The notes under the pieces were generated by a model. That model saw nothing but the letters and a program-made list of their open reading frames with translations. It was not told where the DNA came from and made no database searches. Position numbers and translations under genes: made by a program. This document shows positions 31,216 to 41,398 of a stretch of 64,000 nucleotides of DNA, one piece after another. The DNA lies in NCBI GenBank assembly GCA_010435995.1, contig JAAGNR010000070.1:1-64000 (forward strand), written 5' to 3'. The DNA is from Ferrovum sp. GTDB taxonomy: Bacteria; Pseudomonadota; Gammaproteobacteria; Burkholderiales; Ferrovaceae. How positions within the stretch are numbered: position 1 is the first letter of the stretch; the number at the start of each line of letters is the position of its first letter.

Positions 31216-32068
31216 TGGGCTTCCAGGCCAGAATCAGCAGCAACAAGATCAGCCCCGGCACATCCTTGTAACCAGTGGAAAAATAGAAACCCGTGGTGGT
31301 TTCAGCGATTCCCAAGATAAGCCCTCCCACCACCGCGCCCATGCCCGAAGTCAAGCCTCCAATAATGGCCACAGCAAAGGCTTTCAACCCCAGGACAGAA
31401 CCCATGGATGCCCCCGTCAGCGTTATGGGCGCAATCAATACTCCGGCAAACGCGGCAGTCAGGGAAGACAACGCATAGGAAAAGGCAATGACCGCCCGGG
31501 TATCGATGCCCATCAACCCAGCGGCACCTCGATCGCTGGAGGTAGCGACCACTGCCTTGCCATACAAGGTCCGACGATTGAATAATTCCATCAACCCCAT
31601 CAGAAGCAATGCTCCCACCATAACCCCCAGTTCCATGGGCAGAATATTCGCCCCCAAAATATGTACTGGGGTCGTGGGCAGCGGCGACGGAAAAGGAACA
31701 TCGTCACGCCCCCACACGTTTTCGGCCACATTACGGAAAATAATGCCCAAAGCGATGGTAGACATGATCCAGCCAAATTCGGAATGAATACGCAGGGCCG
31801 GACGCACCGCCAGGAACTCCACCACCAATCCCTGCAGAGAACCAATCACCAGGACAACAGGCACCATCAACCAATAATTCAGGTATGGGCCGCCCATGAT
31901 TTCCCCCGTCAGTGACAATCCGGTCATGGCACCCAGCATCAACGCCTCCCCTTGACCAAAATTAAGGGTCCCCGAGGTGGCGAAAGTGGACTGATAACCA
32001 AAGGCGATTACGGCATAAATCATGCCCAAAGCCATGCCACTCAGTACGAGCTGAGTCAAAATATTCAT
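31178..32068 (-). CDS. livH: Branched-chain amino acid ABC transporter permease
   Basis: SGMALGMIYAVIAFGYQ, LNFGQGEALMLGAM, GLKAFAVAIIGGLTSGMGAVVGG. Confidence 0.93.
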   Translation of the reverse strand: MNILTQLVLSGMALGMIYAVIAFGYQSTFATSGTLNFGQGEALMLGAMTGLSLTGEIMGGPYLNYWLMVPVVLVIGSLQGLVVEFLAVRPALRIHSEFGWIMSTIALGIIFRNVAENVWGRDDVPFPSPLPTTPVHILGANILPMELGVMVGALLLMGLMELFNRRTLYGKAVVATSSDRGAAGLMGIDTRAVIAFSYALSSLTAAFAGVLIAPITLTGASMGSVLGLKAFAVAIIGGLTSGMGAVVGGLILGIAETTTGFYFSTGYKDVPGLILLLLILAWKPNGLFGRAAVQKF

Positions 32069-32147
32069 AAATCCGTCTCCCCTTAGAGAACCGCTGACTC
32101 AGATGGATTGCTGTCGGAACGCTCTCTCAGCGCTCTCTCTGCGCCCT

Positions 32148-33332
32148 TTATTTCATGTCTTCTTTATAGGCATACACCACTCGCCCCCCTTTCACCTCGC
32201 CCATGACCGTCACCGCAGCATTAATGGCTTCATGGTTATCATGGGTGTAGGGCTTGTCATAGGTGGTGACCACCCCTTCAACTTTTTGGTTCAGATTTTC
32301 CAACGCGGCACGAATTTTTGGGCCATCGGTGGAGCCTGCCTGTTTGATGGCCGCCACCAATAGATACAGGGAATCATAACCCTGAGCAGCGGATACCGGG
32401 GAAGGAATCCGCCCATTGGCAGGATGGTAGGCATCCTGATAACCCGCAATAAATGCCTTACGCTTTGGGGTATTGCCCTCCTGAATGAAGGTCTGTGGCA
32501 TGCGCGCGCCTTCTCCGTTGACTCCGGCATTGTCGATGAAATTGGCCATGGAAAGGGTCCAACTGCCTACCATGGGCACTTTCCACCCCAGTTTGGCCAT
32601 GCCATTAGCCACCTGCGCCAACTCCGGACCGATGCCATAGGTCAAAATCACTTGGGCGCCCGCCTCTTTGGCACGCAGTAACTGTGCCGTCATATCGGTA
32701 TCCTTGATATTGAACTTTTCTTCAGCCACAGCCTTTAATCCTCGGGCTGCCAACGCCTTTTCCAGATCTTCACGACCCAGTTGTCCATAATTGGTCGAAT
32801 CCGCCAGAATGGCCACTTTAGTCAGTTTGCGTTTGGCCACCGCTTCTTCAACGATCATGTGAGCCTGAATCTGATCACTGGCAGATACCCGGAAAATATA
32901 ATTGTCCGGGTATTGTGGCGGAGAAAACTGATGGGTAATCACGGAACCCGTGGCCACATTGTTGAGTACAGGGATTTTGGCCTGCTGAAAAAACCGTTCA
33001 GCCGCCAAGGCCACACCCGTATTGATAAACCCCAAATCAGCCACAACTTTTTCCCGTCCAATCAACTCTTGCGCCACCTGAACTCCGCGCTCATTGCGCG
33101 CTTCTTCATCCCGTTCCACCAATTCAATCGGGCGACCCAACACCCCGCCCGCTCGGTTGATTTCACCGGCAGCCAGGCGCACACCATCCCGCATCGACAA
33201 ACCCATGGGCGACGATCCTCCGGTAAAGGGACCCGATACGCCGATACGAATGGGATCCGCAGCCTGAACTGTAGAAACCGCCGTGACCATGCCCAGCAAC
33301 AATAAAACTCGATTCAATGGTGTGAGTTGCAT
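32148..33332 (-). CDS. livK: Branched-chain amino acid ABC transporter substrate-binding protein
   Basis: Signal peptide, IRIGVSGPFTGGSSPMGLSMRDGVRLAAGEINRAGGVLG; start MQLTPLN at 33332. Confidence 0.9.
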   Translation of the reverse strand: MQLTPLNRVLLLLGMVTAVSTVQAADPIRIGVSGPFTGGSSPMGLSMRDGVRLAAGEINRAGGVLGRPIELVERDEEARNERGVQVAQELIGREKVVADLGFINTGVALAAERFFQQAKIPVLNNVATGSVITHQFSPPQYPDNYIFRVSASDQIQAHMIVEEAVAKRKLTKVAILADSTNYGQLGREDLEKALAARGLKAVAEEKFNIKDTDMTAQLLRAKEAGAQVILTYGIGPELAQVANGMAKLGWKVPMVGSWTLSMANFIDNAGVNGEGARMPQTFIQEGNTPKRKAFIAGYQDAYHPANGRIPSPVSAAQGYDSLYLLVAAIKQAGSTDGPKIRAALENLNQKVEGVVTTYDKPYTHDNHEAINAAVTVMGEVKGGRVVYAYKEDMK

Positions 33333-33525
33333 AATCAGATCTCCTGCCCTATATCCCCATAGTCGAAAAAATCCAGCGAAAGTTTCCGAATACGGGTAAA
33401 AAGATGAATGAACATAAGCGCTGGCCCGCCGCTCCCAATCGACGCCACGCGCACCTCGCAGAACATTTTGGCACAATATGGAACATTGCGGTTTTCCCCT
33501 ACACAACAATATTTCGAGGATTTCC

Positions 33526-34068
33526 ATGCTTTACCGTCTCGGTCTCCACGCTCCCATGATCGCCCCTTCGTCCTTTATCGAGGAAAGTGCCAGCATCATT
33601 GGCCAAGTCATCCTTGAAGAAGAATCCAGCATTTGGTGCCAGGCCGTACTGCGCGGTGACAATGAACCCATTCGGGTTGGTCCACGCAGCAATGTGCAAG
33701 ATGGTGCCCTATTGCATACCGATCCGGGAGCTCCTCTCACCATTGAAGCCGGAGTAAGCGTGGGCCACGGCGCGGTACTTCATGGCTGCACCGTAGGCGC
33801 GGGATCGTTGATCGGTATTCGGGCCGTGGTACTGAACCATGCAGTCATTGGTAAGAACTGTTTGATTGGGGCCAACGCATTGATCACCGAAGGCAAACAG
33901 ATTCCGGATGGCTCCTTGGTCATTGGTAGCCCGGGACGGGTCATTCGTGCCCTAACGGCGGAGGAAATTGCTGGACTCCAAGCCAATGCGGCCGTTTATG
34001 TGCGACGTGCCGAAGAATTTCGCCGAACCTGCTTTCCTCTTGACGCACCATCCCCAGAGAACCCGTAA
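33526..34068 (+). CDS. Gamma carbonic anhydrase family protein
   Basis: Left-handed beta-helix hexapeptides; VLRGDNEPIRVGPRSNVQDGALLHTDPG, VGHGAVLHGC; start MLYRLGLH. Confidence 0.92.
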   Translation: MLYRLGLHAPMIAPSSFIEESASIIGQVILEEESSIWCQAVLRGDNEPIRVGPRSNVQDGALLHTDPGAPLTIEAGVSVGHGAVLHGCTVGAGSLIGIRAVVLNHAVIGKNCLIGANALITEGKQIPDGSLVIGSPGRVIRALTAEEIAGLQANAAVYVRRAEEFRRTCFPLDAPSPENP

Positions 34069-34069
34069 T

Positions 34070-34675
34070 ATGACCACCGTCACGACGCAGTTGGTAGATG
34101 GGCCGGCCGGTTTGCTGGAAACCGTCTTAACCCTGCCCGACGGCCCCGTCCGCGGACTGGCGCTGGTGGCTCACCCCCACCCCCTCTTCGGCGGAACCTT
34201 GGAAAACAAGGTCACACAAACCCTGGCGCGTACCTTCACCAGCCTCGGCTGTGCCGCTTGGCGCATGAATTTTCGTGGTGTCGGCCAAAGCGCCGGAAGT
34301 TTTGATCAGGGAATAGGGGAAACCGCAGACTGGCTCGCCGTTTACCAGCATGCCTGCCAAACCCATCCCAACCTGCCGCTGTTTCTGGCGGGGTTTTCCT
34401 TTGGGGCCTTTGTCATGACGGAAGTCGCGCGCCAATTGCCTTGCCACCGCCTGGTTCTGGTGGCCCCAGCGATCCATCATTTCCCCGTGGGAGCGGTTCA
34501 GAGCCAGAGCATCATCATCCATGGCGAACGGGATACCACGGTCCCCCTGGAAACCGTCATGCGCTGGGCCGAACCCCAGGAACTGCCGATTTTGGTGGTT
34601 CCCGGAGCAGATCATTTTTTTCACCAACGCTTGATCCTAATCCGCGACTGGGTTAGTCTCACCTGTCGTTTCTAA
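34070..34675 (+). CDS. Alpha/beta hydrolase
   Basis: HPHPLFGGTLENKV, NFRGVGQSAGSFDQG, AGFSFGAF nucleophile elbow, HGERDTTVP, GADHFF. Confidence 0.88.
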   Translation: MTTVTTQLVDGPAGLLETVLTLPDGPVRGLALVAHPHPLFGGTLENKVTQTLARTFTSLGCAAWRMNFRGVGQSAGSFDQGIGETADWLAVYQHACQTHPNLPLFLAGFSFGAFVMTEVARQLPCHRLVLVAPAIHHFPVGAVQSQSIIIHGERDTTVPLETVMRWAEPQELPILVVPGADHFFHQRLILIRDWVSLTCRF

Positions 34676-34691
34676 GCTTCGAGGATATTTC

Positions 34692-35117
34692 GTGCTTCTC
34701 TTGTCGGTTAAAGCCTTTCACATCATGGCCATGGTCACCTGGTTTGCCGGATTATTCTACCTGCCTCGACTGTTTGTCTATCATGCGCAATGCCCCGATA
34801 ACGATACCTTGGGACACGAACGCTTCAAAATTATGGAACGTAAACTGTTTTGGGGCATCACCACCCCAGGAGGCATCCTGACCGTAGCTTCGGGACTGTT
34901 CATGGCATTCGGACTGGATGACCGTGGCGGGTGGCTGATGCCCAAACTGACGCTGGTTACCCTGCTGGTGGGATATCACGGGTGGTGTGGTATTCTGGTT
35001 AAAGCTTTTGCTCAAAACCGCAACTCCCATAGTCATGTGTGGTACCGCTGGTTCAACGAATTTCCCGTGTTGATCCTGATCCCTGTGGTTATCCTCGTGG
35101 TATTCAAACCTTTCTGA
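34692..35117 (+). CDS. hemJ: HemJ-family protoporphyrinogen oxidase
   Basis: KAFHIMAMVTWFAGLFYLPRLFVYHA, four TM segments. Confidence 0.88.
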   Translation: MLLLSVKAFHIMAMVTWFAGLFYLPRLFVYHAQCPDNDTLGHERFKIMERKLFWGITTPGGILTVASGLFMAFGLDDRGGWLMPKLTLVTLLVGYHGWCGILVKAFAQNRNSHSHVWYRWFNEFPVLILIPVVILVVFKPF

Positions 35118-35132
35118 CAGGCCATCACTTTC

Positions 35133-36314
35133 ATGTCTTCTTCCCAAGTGTTTTTCTGTCCCTGTCCCCGTGGCCTCGAAGGGGTTCTGGCCAGCGAACT
35201 CACGGCCCTGGGTGCCGATCAGGTTCATAGCCGAGATTCCGGAGTAGCTTTTTGTGGGGATTTCCTCCTTGCCATGCGCATCAATCTGGAAAGCCGCATC
35301 GCCAGTCGCCTCCTCTGGCAAGTGGCTACGGGAACCTATGATTCGGAACAAACCCTGTACGAACGTGCCGCCGAACTGCCGTGGAGCGAATGGTTCACGG
35401 TGGATGACACCCTCAAAATCGATACCCGTGCCCACCATTCCCCCGTCCGCAGTCTGGACTTCGTCACCCTGCGCATCAAAGATGCCATTTGTGACCATTT
35501 CCGCGCCCGTACCGGACAGCGCCCTTCCATTGATACCCAACAACCCGGAGTCCGCGTCCACCTGTTTCTCGATGAGAACCAGTTTACCCTGTCCCTCGAC
35601 ACGTCCGGAGATGCCCTCTTCAAACGTGGCGAACGGGCGGCCTCGGGAGACGCCCCGCTCAAAAAAAATCTGGCTGCGGGATTATTGGCGCTGGCAGAAT
35701 GGCGCCCCGGAATCCCCTTGCTGGATGCATTTTGCGGATCCGGTACCATTCTTCTGGAAGCAGCGGAACAAAGCCTGCAACGGGCCCCAGGGTTACACCG
35801 CTCCTTTGCTTTTGAACGACTGTTGAACTGGCCGGTGGCCCTTCATTGGCCCAAGGTCCAACGGGAAGCCCTGAACCGCGCTCTGCCTCCCGCTCCGCTA
35901 CCCCTCTGGGGGCGAGACCTGAAAGGGGATTCCCTCGAGCAAACCCGCCTGAATTTTGAGGCCGCAGGCTTGAGCGAATGCGTCACCCTGAAACAAGTGA
36001 ACATGCTGGAATCCCTGCCCCCGTCTCCCTCCGGCATCCTGCTGAGCAACTTGCCCTACGGTGTGCGCGTAGGAGAACAGGTTGAACTTGCGGAATTCTA
36101 TCCCTTGCTGGGGAACGTTCTGAAGCAACGCTATACTGGATGGACGGCCTATTTTCTCACGGCAGATTTGCAACTGACCAAATCCCTGCGTCTCAAAGTG
36201 ACCCGTCGCACCCCTTTGTTCAATGGCGCCCTCGATTGTCGCCTACTGCGCATTCCACTGGTCAGTGGATCCAATCGAACACCGCCCCGTGTCACGGAAG
36301 ACGCTGTAATATGA
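35133..36314 (+). CDS. THUMP-domain class I RNA methyltransferase (RlmL N-terminal-like)
   Basis: FFCPCPRGLEGVLASEL, LDAFCGSGTILLEAA, LLSNLPYGVR. Confidence 0.9.
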   Translation: MSSSQVFFCPCPRGLEGVLASELTALGADQVHSRDSGVAFCGDFLLAMRINLESRIASRLLWQVATGTYDSEQTLYERAAELPWSEWFTVDDTLKIDTRAHHSPVRSLDFVTLRIKDAICDHFRARTGQRPSIDTQQPGVRVHLFLDENQFTLSLDTSGDALFKRGERAASGDAPLKKNLAAGLLALAEWRPGIPLLDAFCGSGTILLEAAEQSLQRAPGLHRSFAFERLLNWPVALHWPKVQREALNRALPPAPLPLWGRDLKGDSLEQTRLNFEAAGLSECVTLKQVNMLESLPPSPSGILLSNLPYGVRVGEQVELAEFYPLLGNVLKQRYTGWTAYFLTADLQLTKSLRLKVTRRTPLFNGALDCRLLRIPLVSGSNRTPPRVTEDAVI

Positions 36315-36328
36315 CGGTCACATGAACG
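36311..36328 (-). promoter_or_regulatory. Candidate Pho box upstream of phoB (reverse orientation)
   Basis: Minus strand CGTTCAT-GTGA-CCGTCAT: two 7-mers related to CTGTCAT with 4-bp spacing. Confidence 0.35.
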
Positions 36329-36348
36329 GTGTATAACTGCCGTTCATG
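36321..36348. repeat. Inverted repeat CATGAACGG-N10-CCGTTCATG
   Basis: 9-bp perfect arms at 36321-36329 and 36340-36348; right arm contains the ATG at 36346. Confidence 0.9.
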
Positions 36349-36390
36349 AACCTGCAAGCTTACACTGACATTCAACCTGCGGAGGTCGAT

Positions 36391-37080
36391 TTGGGAGCCC
36401 ATATTCTGGTCGTTGAAGACGAGATGGCCATTCAGGAATTGATATCTCTCAATCTGACGCAAGCCGGACATGAGCCCCTGGTCGCATCCAGCGCCCTCGA
36501 AGCCCTGGATAGAATACAAGATCTCCTGCCAGACTTGATTCTAGTGGACTGGATGCTCCCAGGTATGAGCGGATTGGAACTGGTCCGGCGCCTGCGATCC
36601 CACCAGCGCACCCAACGCGTCCCCATTATCATGCTGACCGCCCGAGTGGACGAAGCCGACAAGTTGCTGGGACTGGAGTCCGGTGCCGATGATTACATCA
36701 CCAAACCCTTTTCCATCCGCGAACTGAATGCCCGGATCAAAGCGGTACTGCGCCGCCGTGCTCCTCAGATCACGGAAGACCCCGTGGTTTTCAAAACCCT
36801 CTCGCTGGACCCCGCCACCCACCGGGTACACGCCAACGGACAGGAAATCTCTCTGGGACCCACCGAATTCAAATTGCTGCACTTTTTCATGACGCATACG
36901 GAACGGGTCTATTCCCGCACCCAGATTCTCGATCATGTCTGGGGAGACCATGTATTCATTGAAGAGCGCACCGTGGATGTTCACATCCGCCGCTTGCGTT
37001 CTGCTCTGGAAGCCTCGGGCTGTGACCAACTGCTGCAAACCGTTCGCGGATCCGGTTACCGCATGACTGCATTATTCTAG
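36391..37080 (+). CDS. phoB: Phosphate regulon response regulator
   Basis: HILVVEDEMAIQELI, LTARVDEADKLLGLESGADDYITKPFS, C-terminal winged helix; TTG at 36391 has an upstream GGAGG (track start 36346). Confidence 0.9.
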   Translation: MGAHILVVEDEMAIQELISLNLTQAGHEPLVASSALEALDRIQDLLPDLILVDWMLPGMSGLELVRRLRSHQRTQRVPIIMLTARVDEADKLLGLESGADDYITKPFSIRELNARIKAVLRRRAPQITEDPVVFKTLSLDPATHRVHANGQEISLGPTEFKLLHFFMTHTERVYSRTQILDHVWGDHVFIEERTVDVHIRRLRSALEASGCDQLLQTVRGSGYRMTALF

Positions 37081-37154
37081 CAGGAGGCGCTTCCTTCCCC
37101 CCCGTCTTCAGGAATGGTACTCTGTCATTCATCGCGGTCCCTGCCAGACCCTTC

Positions 37155-38459
37155 ATGAAATCCTTTCTGACCTATATCCTCGGGGTTCTCTTCACCATTC
37201 TGGCCCTGTGCGCCGGAGTCACCCTCTTCGCCGGATGGATGTGGGGGGTGTCGCTGTTCGCCTTCTTCATGACTGCGGTCGCCGCCCGCGATGCCTGGAA
37301 ATTACAGTCTCTGCACCGCTGGCTACAAAACCAACCTCTTTCTACCACCCACAGCACGGGGCGTACCTGGCAACAAGTCTTTGGGCAATTGCACTCCCTC
37401 GAACAACGTTTTGATGAAAACGAAGTCCGTTTGCGTGAAGCGTTGGAGCGCTTTCAACAGGCTTTGGCGCTATTACCCAACGGAATCGTCATACTCGATC
37501 AGAATCATCGCATTCTCTGGTGCAACCCCAGCGCCGAACAACACTTTCCCATCCACCTGGAACAGGACCGCGGACAAAGCCTACCCTACCTGATTCGGCA
37601 AACCGAGTTTCAGCAATTTCTCGATGCCCCAGCGCCTTCCTCCATGCCCCATGGCACCCTGCACCGCCGCCCGGACAGCGATAAGGTCCTCTCCATGCAA
37701 CTCGTTCCCTACAGCGACCATGAACGTATGCTGGTCACTCAGGACATTACCCAATGGGAAAGAGATGAGCGGGTAAGACGCGACTTTGTCGCCAATGTTT
37801 CCCATGAGTTGCGCACCCCCCTCACGGTCATTGGGGGATTCATCGAAACCATGCAAAACAGCGGCCCCTTGCCACCTGCAACCCAGGAGCGAATTCTGGA
37901 AACCATGGCAAATCAAACCCAACGGATGCACCGACTGGTGGAAGAACTGTTGTCCTTATCACGACTGGAAAGCCAGACCGGTCAGGCTTCCATGATCCCG
38001 CTGTCGTTGCAAGGGCTTTTGACACAAGTACTCCAAACCGCTCGCCAACTCAGCCAGGGACAACACACCCTCACCACAGTGGGGTCTTTTGACCTAACCG
38101 TGCTGGGATGCGAATCGGAATTGCTCAGTGCGTTTGGCAACCTGGTCGCGAATGCCGTGCGCTATACCCCAGCGGGGGGTGAGATTGCGTTGGAATGGCA
38201 ACAGACGGAATCAAAAGGCATATTTTCCGTACGAGATTCCGGTATTGGGATTGAAGCCGAGCATATTCCTCGCCTCACCGAACGCTTCTACCGGGTAGAT
38301 CGGGCGCGCTCCAGAGACACGGGAGGCACGGGATTGGGATTGGCCATCGTCAAACAGGTGGCCATGCATCATGATGCCCACCTGGAAATCCAGAGCGAAC
38401 CGGGGATCGGCAGCACCTTTTCCTTGCATTTCCCTGCGGCACGCCTGCTATCCTCCTGA
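37155..38459 (+). CDS. phoR: Phosphate regulon sensor histidine kinase
   Basis: RRDFVANVSHELRTPLTVIGGFIETM, NLVANAVRYTPAGG, GGTGLGLAIVKQV; after phoB. Confidence 0.93.
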   Translation: MKSFLTYILGVLFTILALCAGVTLFAGWMWGVSLFAFFMTAVAARDAWKLQSLHRWLQNQPLSTTHSTGRTWQQVFGQLHSLEQRFDENEVRLREALERFQQALALLPNGIVILDQNHRILWCNPSAEQHFPIHLEQDRGQSLPYLIRQTEFQQFLDAPAPSSMPHGTLHRRPDSDKVLSMQLVPYSDHERMLVTQDITQWERDERVRRDFVANVSHELRTPLTVIGGFIETMQNSGPLPPATQERILETMANQTQRMHRLVEELLSLSRLESQTGQASMIPLSLQGLLTQVLQTARQLSQGQHTLTTVGSFDLTVLGCESELLSAFGNLVANAVRYTPAGGEIALEWQQTESKGIFSVRDSGIGIEAEHIPRLTERFYRVDRARSRDTGGTGLGLAIVKQVAMHHDAHLEIQSEPGIGSTFSLHFPAARLLSS

Positions 38460-38502
38460 GCAACCTGCTAAAATGGAAGCGACATCCCTTTGAGATTGCC
38501 CC

Positions 38503-38772
38503 ATGCCCAGCCACGACATTCAAATCATTAACAAGTTGGGCCTGCACGCCCGCGCTTCCGCCAAACTCACCCAAATCGCCTCAGCCTATCCCTGCGATGT
38601 ATTCATCTCCCGCAATGGCCGAAAGGTCAATGCCAAGAGCATTATGGGAGTGATGATGCTGGCGGCCGGACGCGGTTCCTGGGTCACTCTGGACGCCTCT
38701 GGAGAACAAGAAAGCGCTGCTTTAGAAGCGTTGATCACGTTGATCAACAACCGCTTCGACGAGGGCGAATAA
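38503..38772 (+). CDS. ptsH: Phosphocarrier protein HPr
   Basis: NKLGLHARASAKL (active-site His), NAKSIMGVMMLAA. Confidence 0.95.
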   Translation: MPSHDIQIINKLGLHARASAKLTQIASAYPCDVFISRNGRKVNAKSIMGVMMLAAGRGSWVTLDASGEQESAALEALITLINNRFDEGE

Positions 38773-38773
38773 C

Positions 38774-40501
38774 ATGAGCTTTGCCCTCCATGGCATTGCT
38801 GTGGCCCATGGCATTGCCATCGGCCGAGCCCACCTGTTTTCCCAAACCAGTCTCGAAGTGACCCACTATGTGGTTCTGCCGGAACAACGGGCAGCCGAGA
38901 TACAGCGTTTTGACGAAGCCCTGCATCATGTCACCCATGAACTCAAAGGACTGGAACAGCAGATCCCCCCTGGAGCACCGCCGGAAATGGCGGCTTTCCT
39001 GCAGTTGCACCGCATGATCCTGAAGGACGATACCCTGGCACGCATGCCCAAACAGCGCATTCAGGATCAGGGCTGTAACGCCGAATGGGCATTAAAGCAA
39101 CAAGTAGACAGCCTGATCGCCCAGTTCGAGCAAATGGAGGATCCCTATTTACGCCAGCGGCGCGATGACATCTGGCAAGTCGGGGAACGACTGCTCAAGG
39201 TCCTGATGGGACAACCTGCCCCCAACCTCCCCCCCCATGGCGAGGCCGCTGACAGTATTCTGGTCGCCCACGACATCAGTCCGGCGGATATGGTGCTATT
39301 CAAACAGCATCCCTTTCAGTCGTTTATTACGGACATGGGTGGAGCCACCTCCCATACATCGATTTTGGCTCGCAGTTTGGGAATCCCCTCGGTAGTTGCC
39401 CTGCATCATGCGTGGAAGATGATCCGTGAAGGCGAAATTCTGATCGTCGATGGCATGGCGGGAGTCGTGATCGTCAACCCAGACTCACAGATTCTGGCGG
39501 AATACCGCCTGCGTCAGGAGCTCTGGCATCTGGAACGACAGAAGCTGAAACGCCTGCGCTCCACCCGCGCGACCACCCTTGATGGTACCCCCATCGAACT
39601 GTTAGCCAATATTGAAATGCCCGAGGATATGGACGCTGTCAAGAAAAGCGGGGCGCGCGGTATCGGCCTGTTCCGTACCGAATTTCTATTCATGAATCGC
39701 CACGATCTTCCCGGTGAAGAAGAACAGTTCCATGCTTACCGGCAGGTGGCTGAAGCCATGCGCGGACTGCCCGTGACCATCCGCACCCTGGATATTGGCG
39801 CCGACAAGCCTGTAGAACCCAGCGGCATTGCCTCAACCCTGAACCCAGCCCTGGGATTGCGCGCCATCCGCTACTGCCTGGCCGAACCCCAGTTGTTTTC
39901 CACCCAGATTCGCGCCATTTTGAGAGCTTCTCATTTCGGCCAGGTACAGCTGCTGATTCCCATGCTGTCGAGCCGTCACGAACTGCTGCAAACTCTTGAT
40001 CTGGTAGAACAAGCCAAGGTTGACCTGCGTGCCGAAGGCATCCCCTTCAACGACAGGCTCCCTCTGGGAGGAATGGTAGAAGTCCCAGCAGCGGCCCTGG
40101 CTTTACCCCTGTTCCTCGATAAGCTGGATTTCTTCTCCATCGGCACCAATGATCTGATTCAGTACACCCTAGCCATCGATCGCACCGATGATGCCGTGGC
40201 TCACCTCTTTGATCCGTTACATCCTGCCGTGTTGTTGCTTATCTCACACACCATCCGCACCGCCCACAAGGCCGGCAAACCCATTGCCGTCTGTGGGGAA
40301 ATGGCGGGGAACTCAGCCATGACGAGATTGCTCCTGGGGTTTGGCTTACGCGAATTCTCCATGCACCCTGCCCATCTCCCGGAAGTTAAGCAAGCCATCC
40401 TGAAAACCAGCTTGGCCGACTTGCAAGCCCCCATCAAGCGCATTCTCGCCACCTACGACCCCACCAAACTGGAAGAAAGCGTCACTCGTCTCAACGCATA
40501 G
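38774..40501 (+). CDS. ptsI: Phosphoenolpyruvate-protein phosphotransferase (EI)
   Basis: DMGGATSHTSILARSLGIPSVV, GIGLFRTEFLFM, SIGTNDLIQYTLA, CGEMAG. Confidence 0.96.
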   Translation: MSFALHGIAVAHGIAIGRAHLFSQTSLEVTHYVVLPEQRAAEIQRFDEALHHVTHELKGLEQQIPPGAPPEMAAFLQLHRMILKDDTLARMPKQRIQDQGCNAEWALKQQVDSLIAQFEQMEDPYLRQRRDDIWQVGERLLKVLMGQPAPNLPPHGEAADSILVAHDISPADMVLFKQHPFQSFITDMGGATSHTSILARSLGIPSVVALHHAWKMIREGEILIVDGMAGVVIVNPDSQILAEYRLRQELWHLERQKLKRLRSTRATTLDGTPIELLANIEMPEDMDAVKKSGARGIGLFRTEFLFMNRHDLPGEEEQFHAYRQVAEAMRGLPVTIRTLDIGADKPVEPSGIASTLNPALGLRAIRYCLAEPQLFSTQIRAILRASHFGQVQLLIPMLSSRHELLQTLDLVEQAKVDLRAEGIPFNDRLPLGGMVEVPAAALALPLFLDKLDFFSIGTNDLIQYTLAIDRTDDAVAHLFDPLHPAVLLLISHTIRTAHKAGKPIAVCGEMAGNSAMTRLLLGFGLREFSMHPAHLPEVKQAILKTSLADLQAPIKRILATYDPTKLEESVTRLNA

Positions 40502-40513
40502 CGCCTCCCCCCT

Positions 40514-40690
40514 TCACTGGGTTCCCACCACCACCAGCGCTGTGGTCGCCACCGCCGAATTCTGCGCCTGCAATTGCGCTGTCGTGGGCCCAACACTGCT
40601 TGCCGTCGTGCCACTACTGCTGCTCCCGCCACCGCAGGATACCACCAGCAGGGTTGCCGCCAGGGACCCCCATCTCATGAATTTTTTCAT
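40514..40690 (-). CDS. Small (58 aa) putative lipoprotein, absent from the supplied ORF track
   Basis: MKKFMRWGSLAATLLVVSCGGGSSSSGTTASSVGPTTAQLQAQNSAVATTALVVVGTQ*; lipobox LVVSC; GAGGAG ribosome-binding site before ATG. Confidence 0.7.
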   Translation of the reverse strand: MKKFMRWGSLAATLLVVSCGGGSSSSGTTASSVGPTTAQLQAQNSAVATTALVVVGTQ

Positions 40691-40761
40691 GTCACACTCC
40701 TCACCAACAAATTTCAGGCCAATACCTCAATGGGCTCCACAACCTGCCATCCTGTCACCCC

Positions 40762-41352
40762 CTAGAACTGGCACACCCCGCCGCCACTGCCATCCTGTAC
40801 CTGTACCAGCAGGGTATTGCCCCCATTGACCGGTATGACCAGCAATACGGGTCCCGCTCCGGGTGCTGCCGTCCCGTTCTTGGCGGTCATGGTCAGCACC
40901 ATTTGCACTGCCCCCGGAACCGTGGCTGTTCCCTTCTGCGGCGCAACCGTGAATGTTCCCGAGGTGACCAGCGTTGAATCTGTCGTCGTAGGAGCGGGGC
41001 TGGCACTGGTATAACTTCGATCCACCTCGGCCACACTGAAGGTTCCCGAACTCCCCGCAAAAGTGAACTGACCCATCAACCCCAAGATAAACGGACCCAC
41101 CGTTGTTGCTGAACTCGCATGCACAGCTTGGTTATAATCCACCACACTCTCCCCTGCGGCCAAAATCATATTGATCTCGAAGCCACAGGTTCCCGAAGTC
41201 GGCATGGAGGCGCTGGGTGCCAGAGGCGTCTGAATCACGCCGGCGGGCGCTGACGCCGCCAGGGCCGACCCACAGAACGCTATGCCCAGCACCAGAGCCA
41301 ATACCCTGCGCCCAACCCCCGTTTCATTCCATTTCCCCATTTTTTTCATCAT
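40762..41352 (-). CDS. Secreted protein of unknown family, paralog A
   Basis: GAGGAGA RBS then MMKKMGKWNETGVGRRVLALVLGIAFCGSALA signal peptide; PTSGTCGFEINMILAAGE...VNGGNTLLVQVQDGSGGGVCQF*. Confidence 0.82.
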   Translation of the reverse strand: MMKKMGKWNETGVGRRVLALVLGIAFCGSALAASAPAGVIQTPLAPSASMPTSGTCGFEINMILAAGESVVDYNQAVHASSATTVGPFILGLMGQFTFAGSSGTFSVAEVDRSYTSASPAPTTTDSTLVTSGTFTVAPQKGTATVPGAVQMVLTMTAKNGTAAPGAGPVLLVIPVNGGNTLLVQVQDGSGGGVCQF

Positions 41353-41398
41353 TTTTCTCCTCACAAATCCATTGCTCGTGGTCAATCTGGCCATCCGT

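Noticed and set aside
33467-33497. TTGGCACaatatggaacaTTGCGG upstream of the gamma carbonic anhydrase gene as a sigma-54 promoter
   Set aside because: GG-to-GC spacing is wrong for -24/-12 elements.
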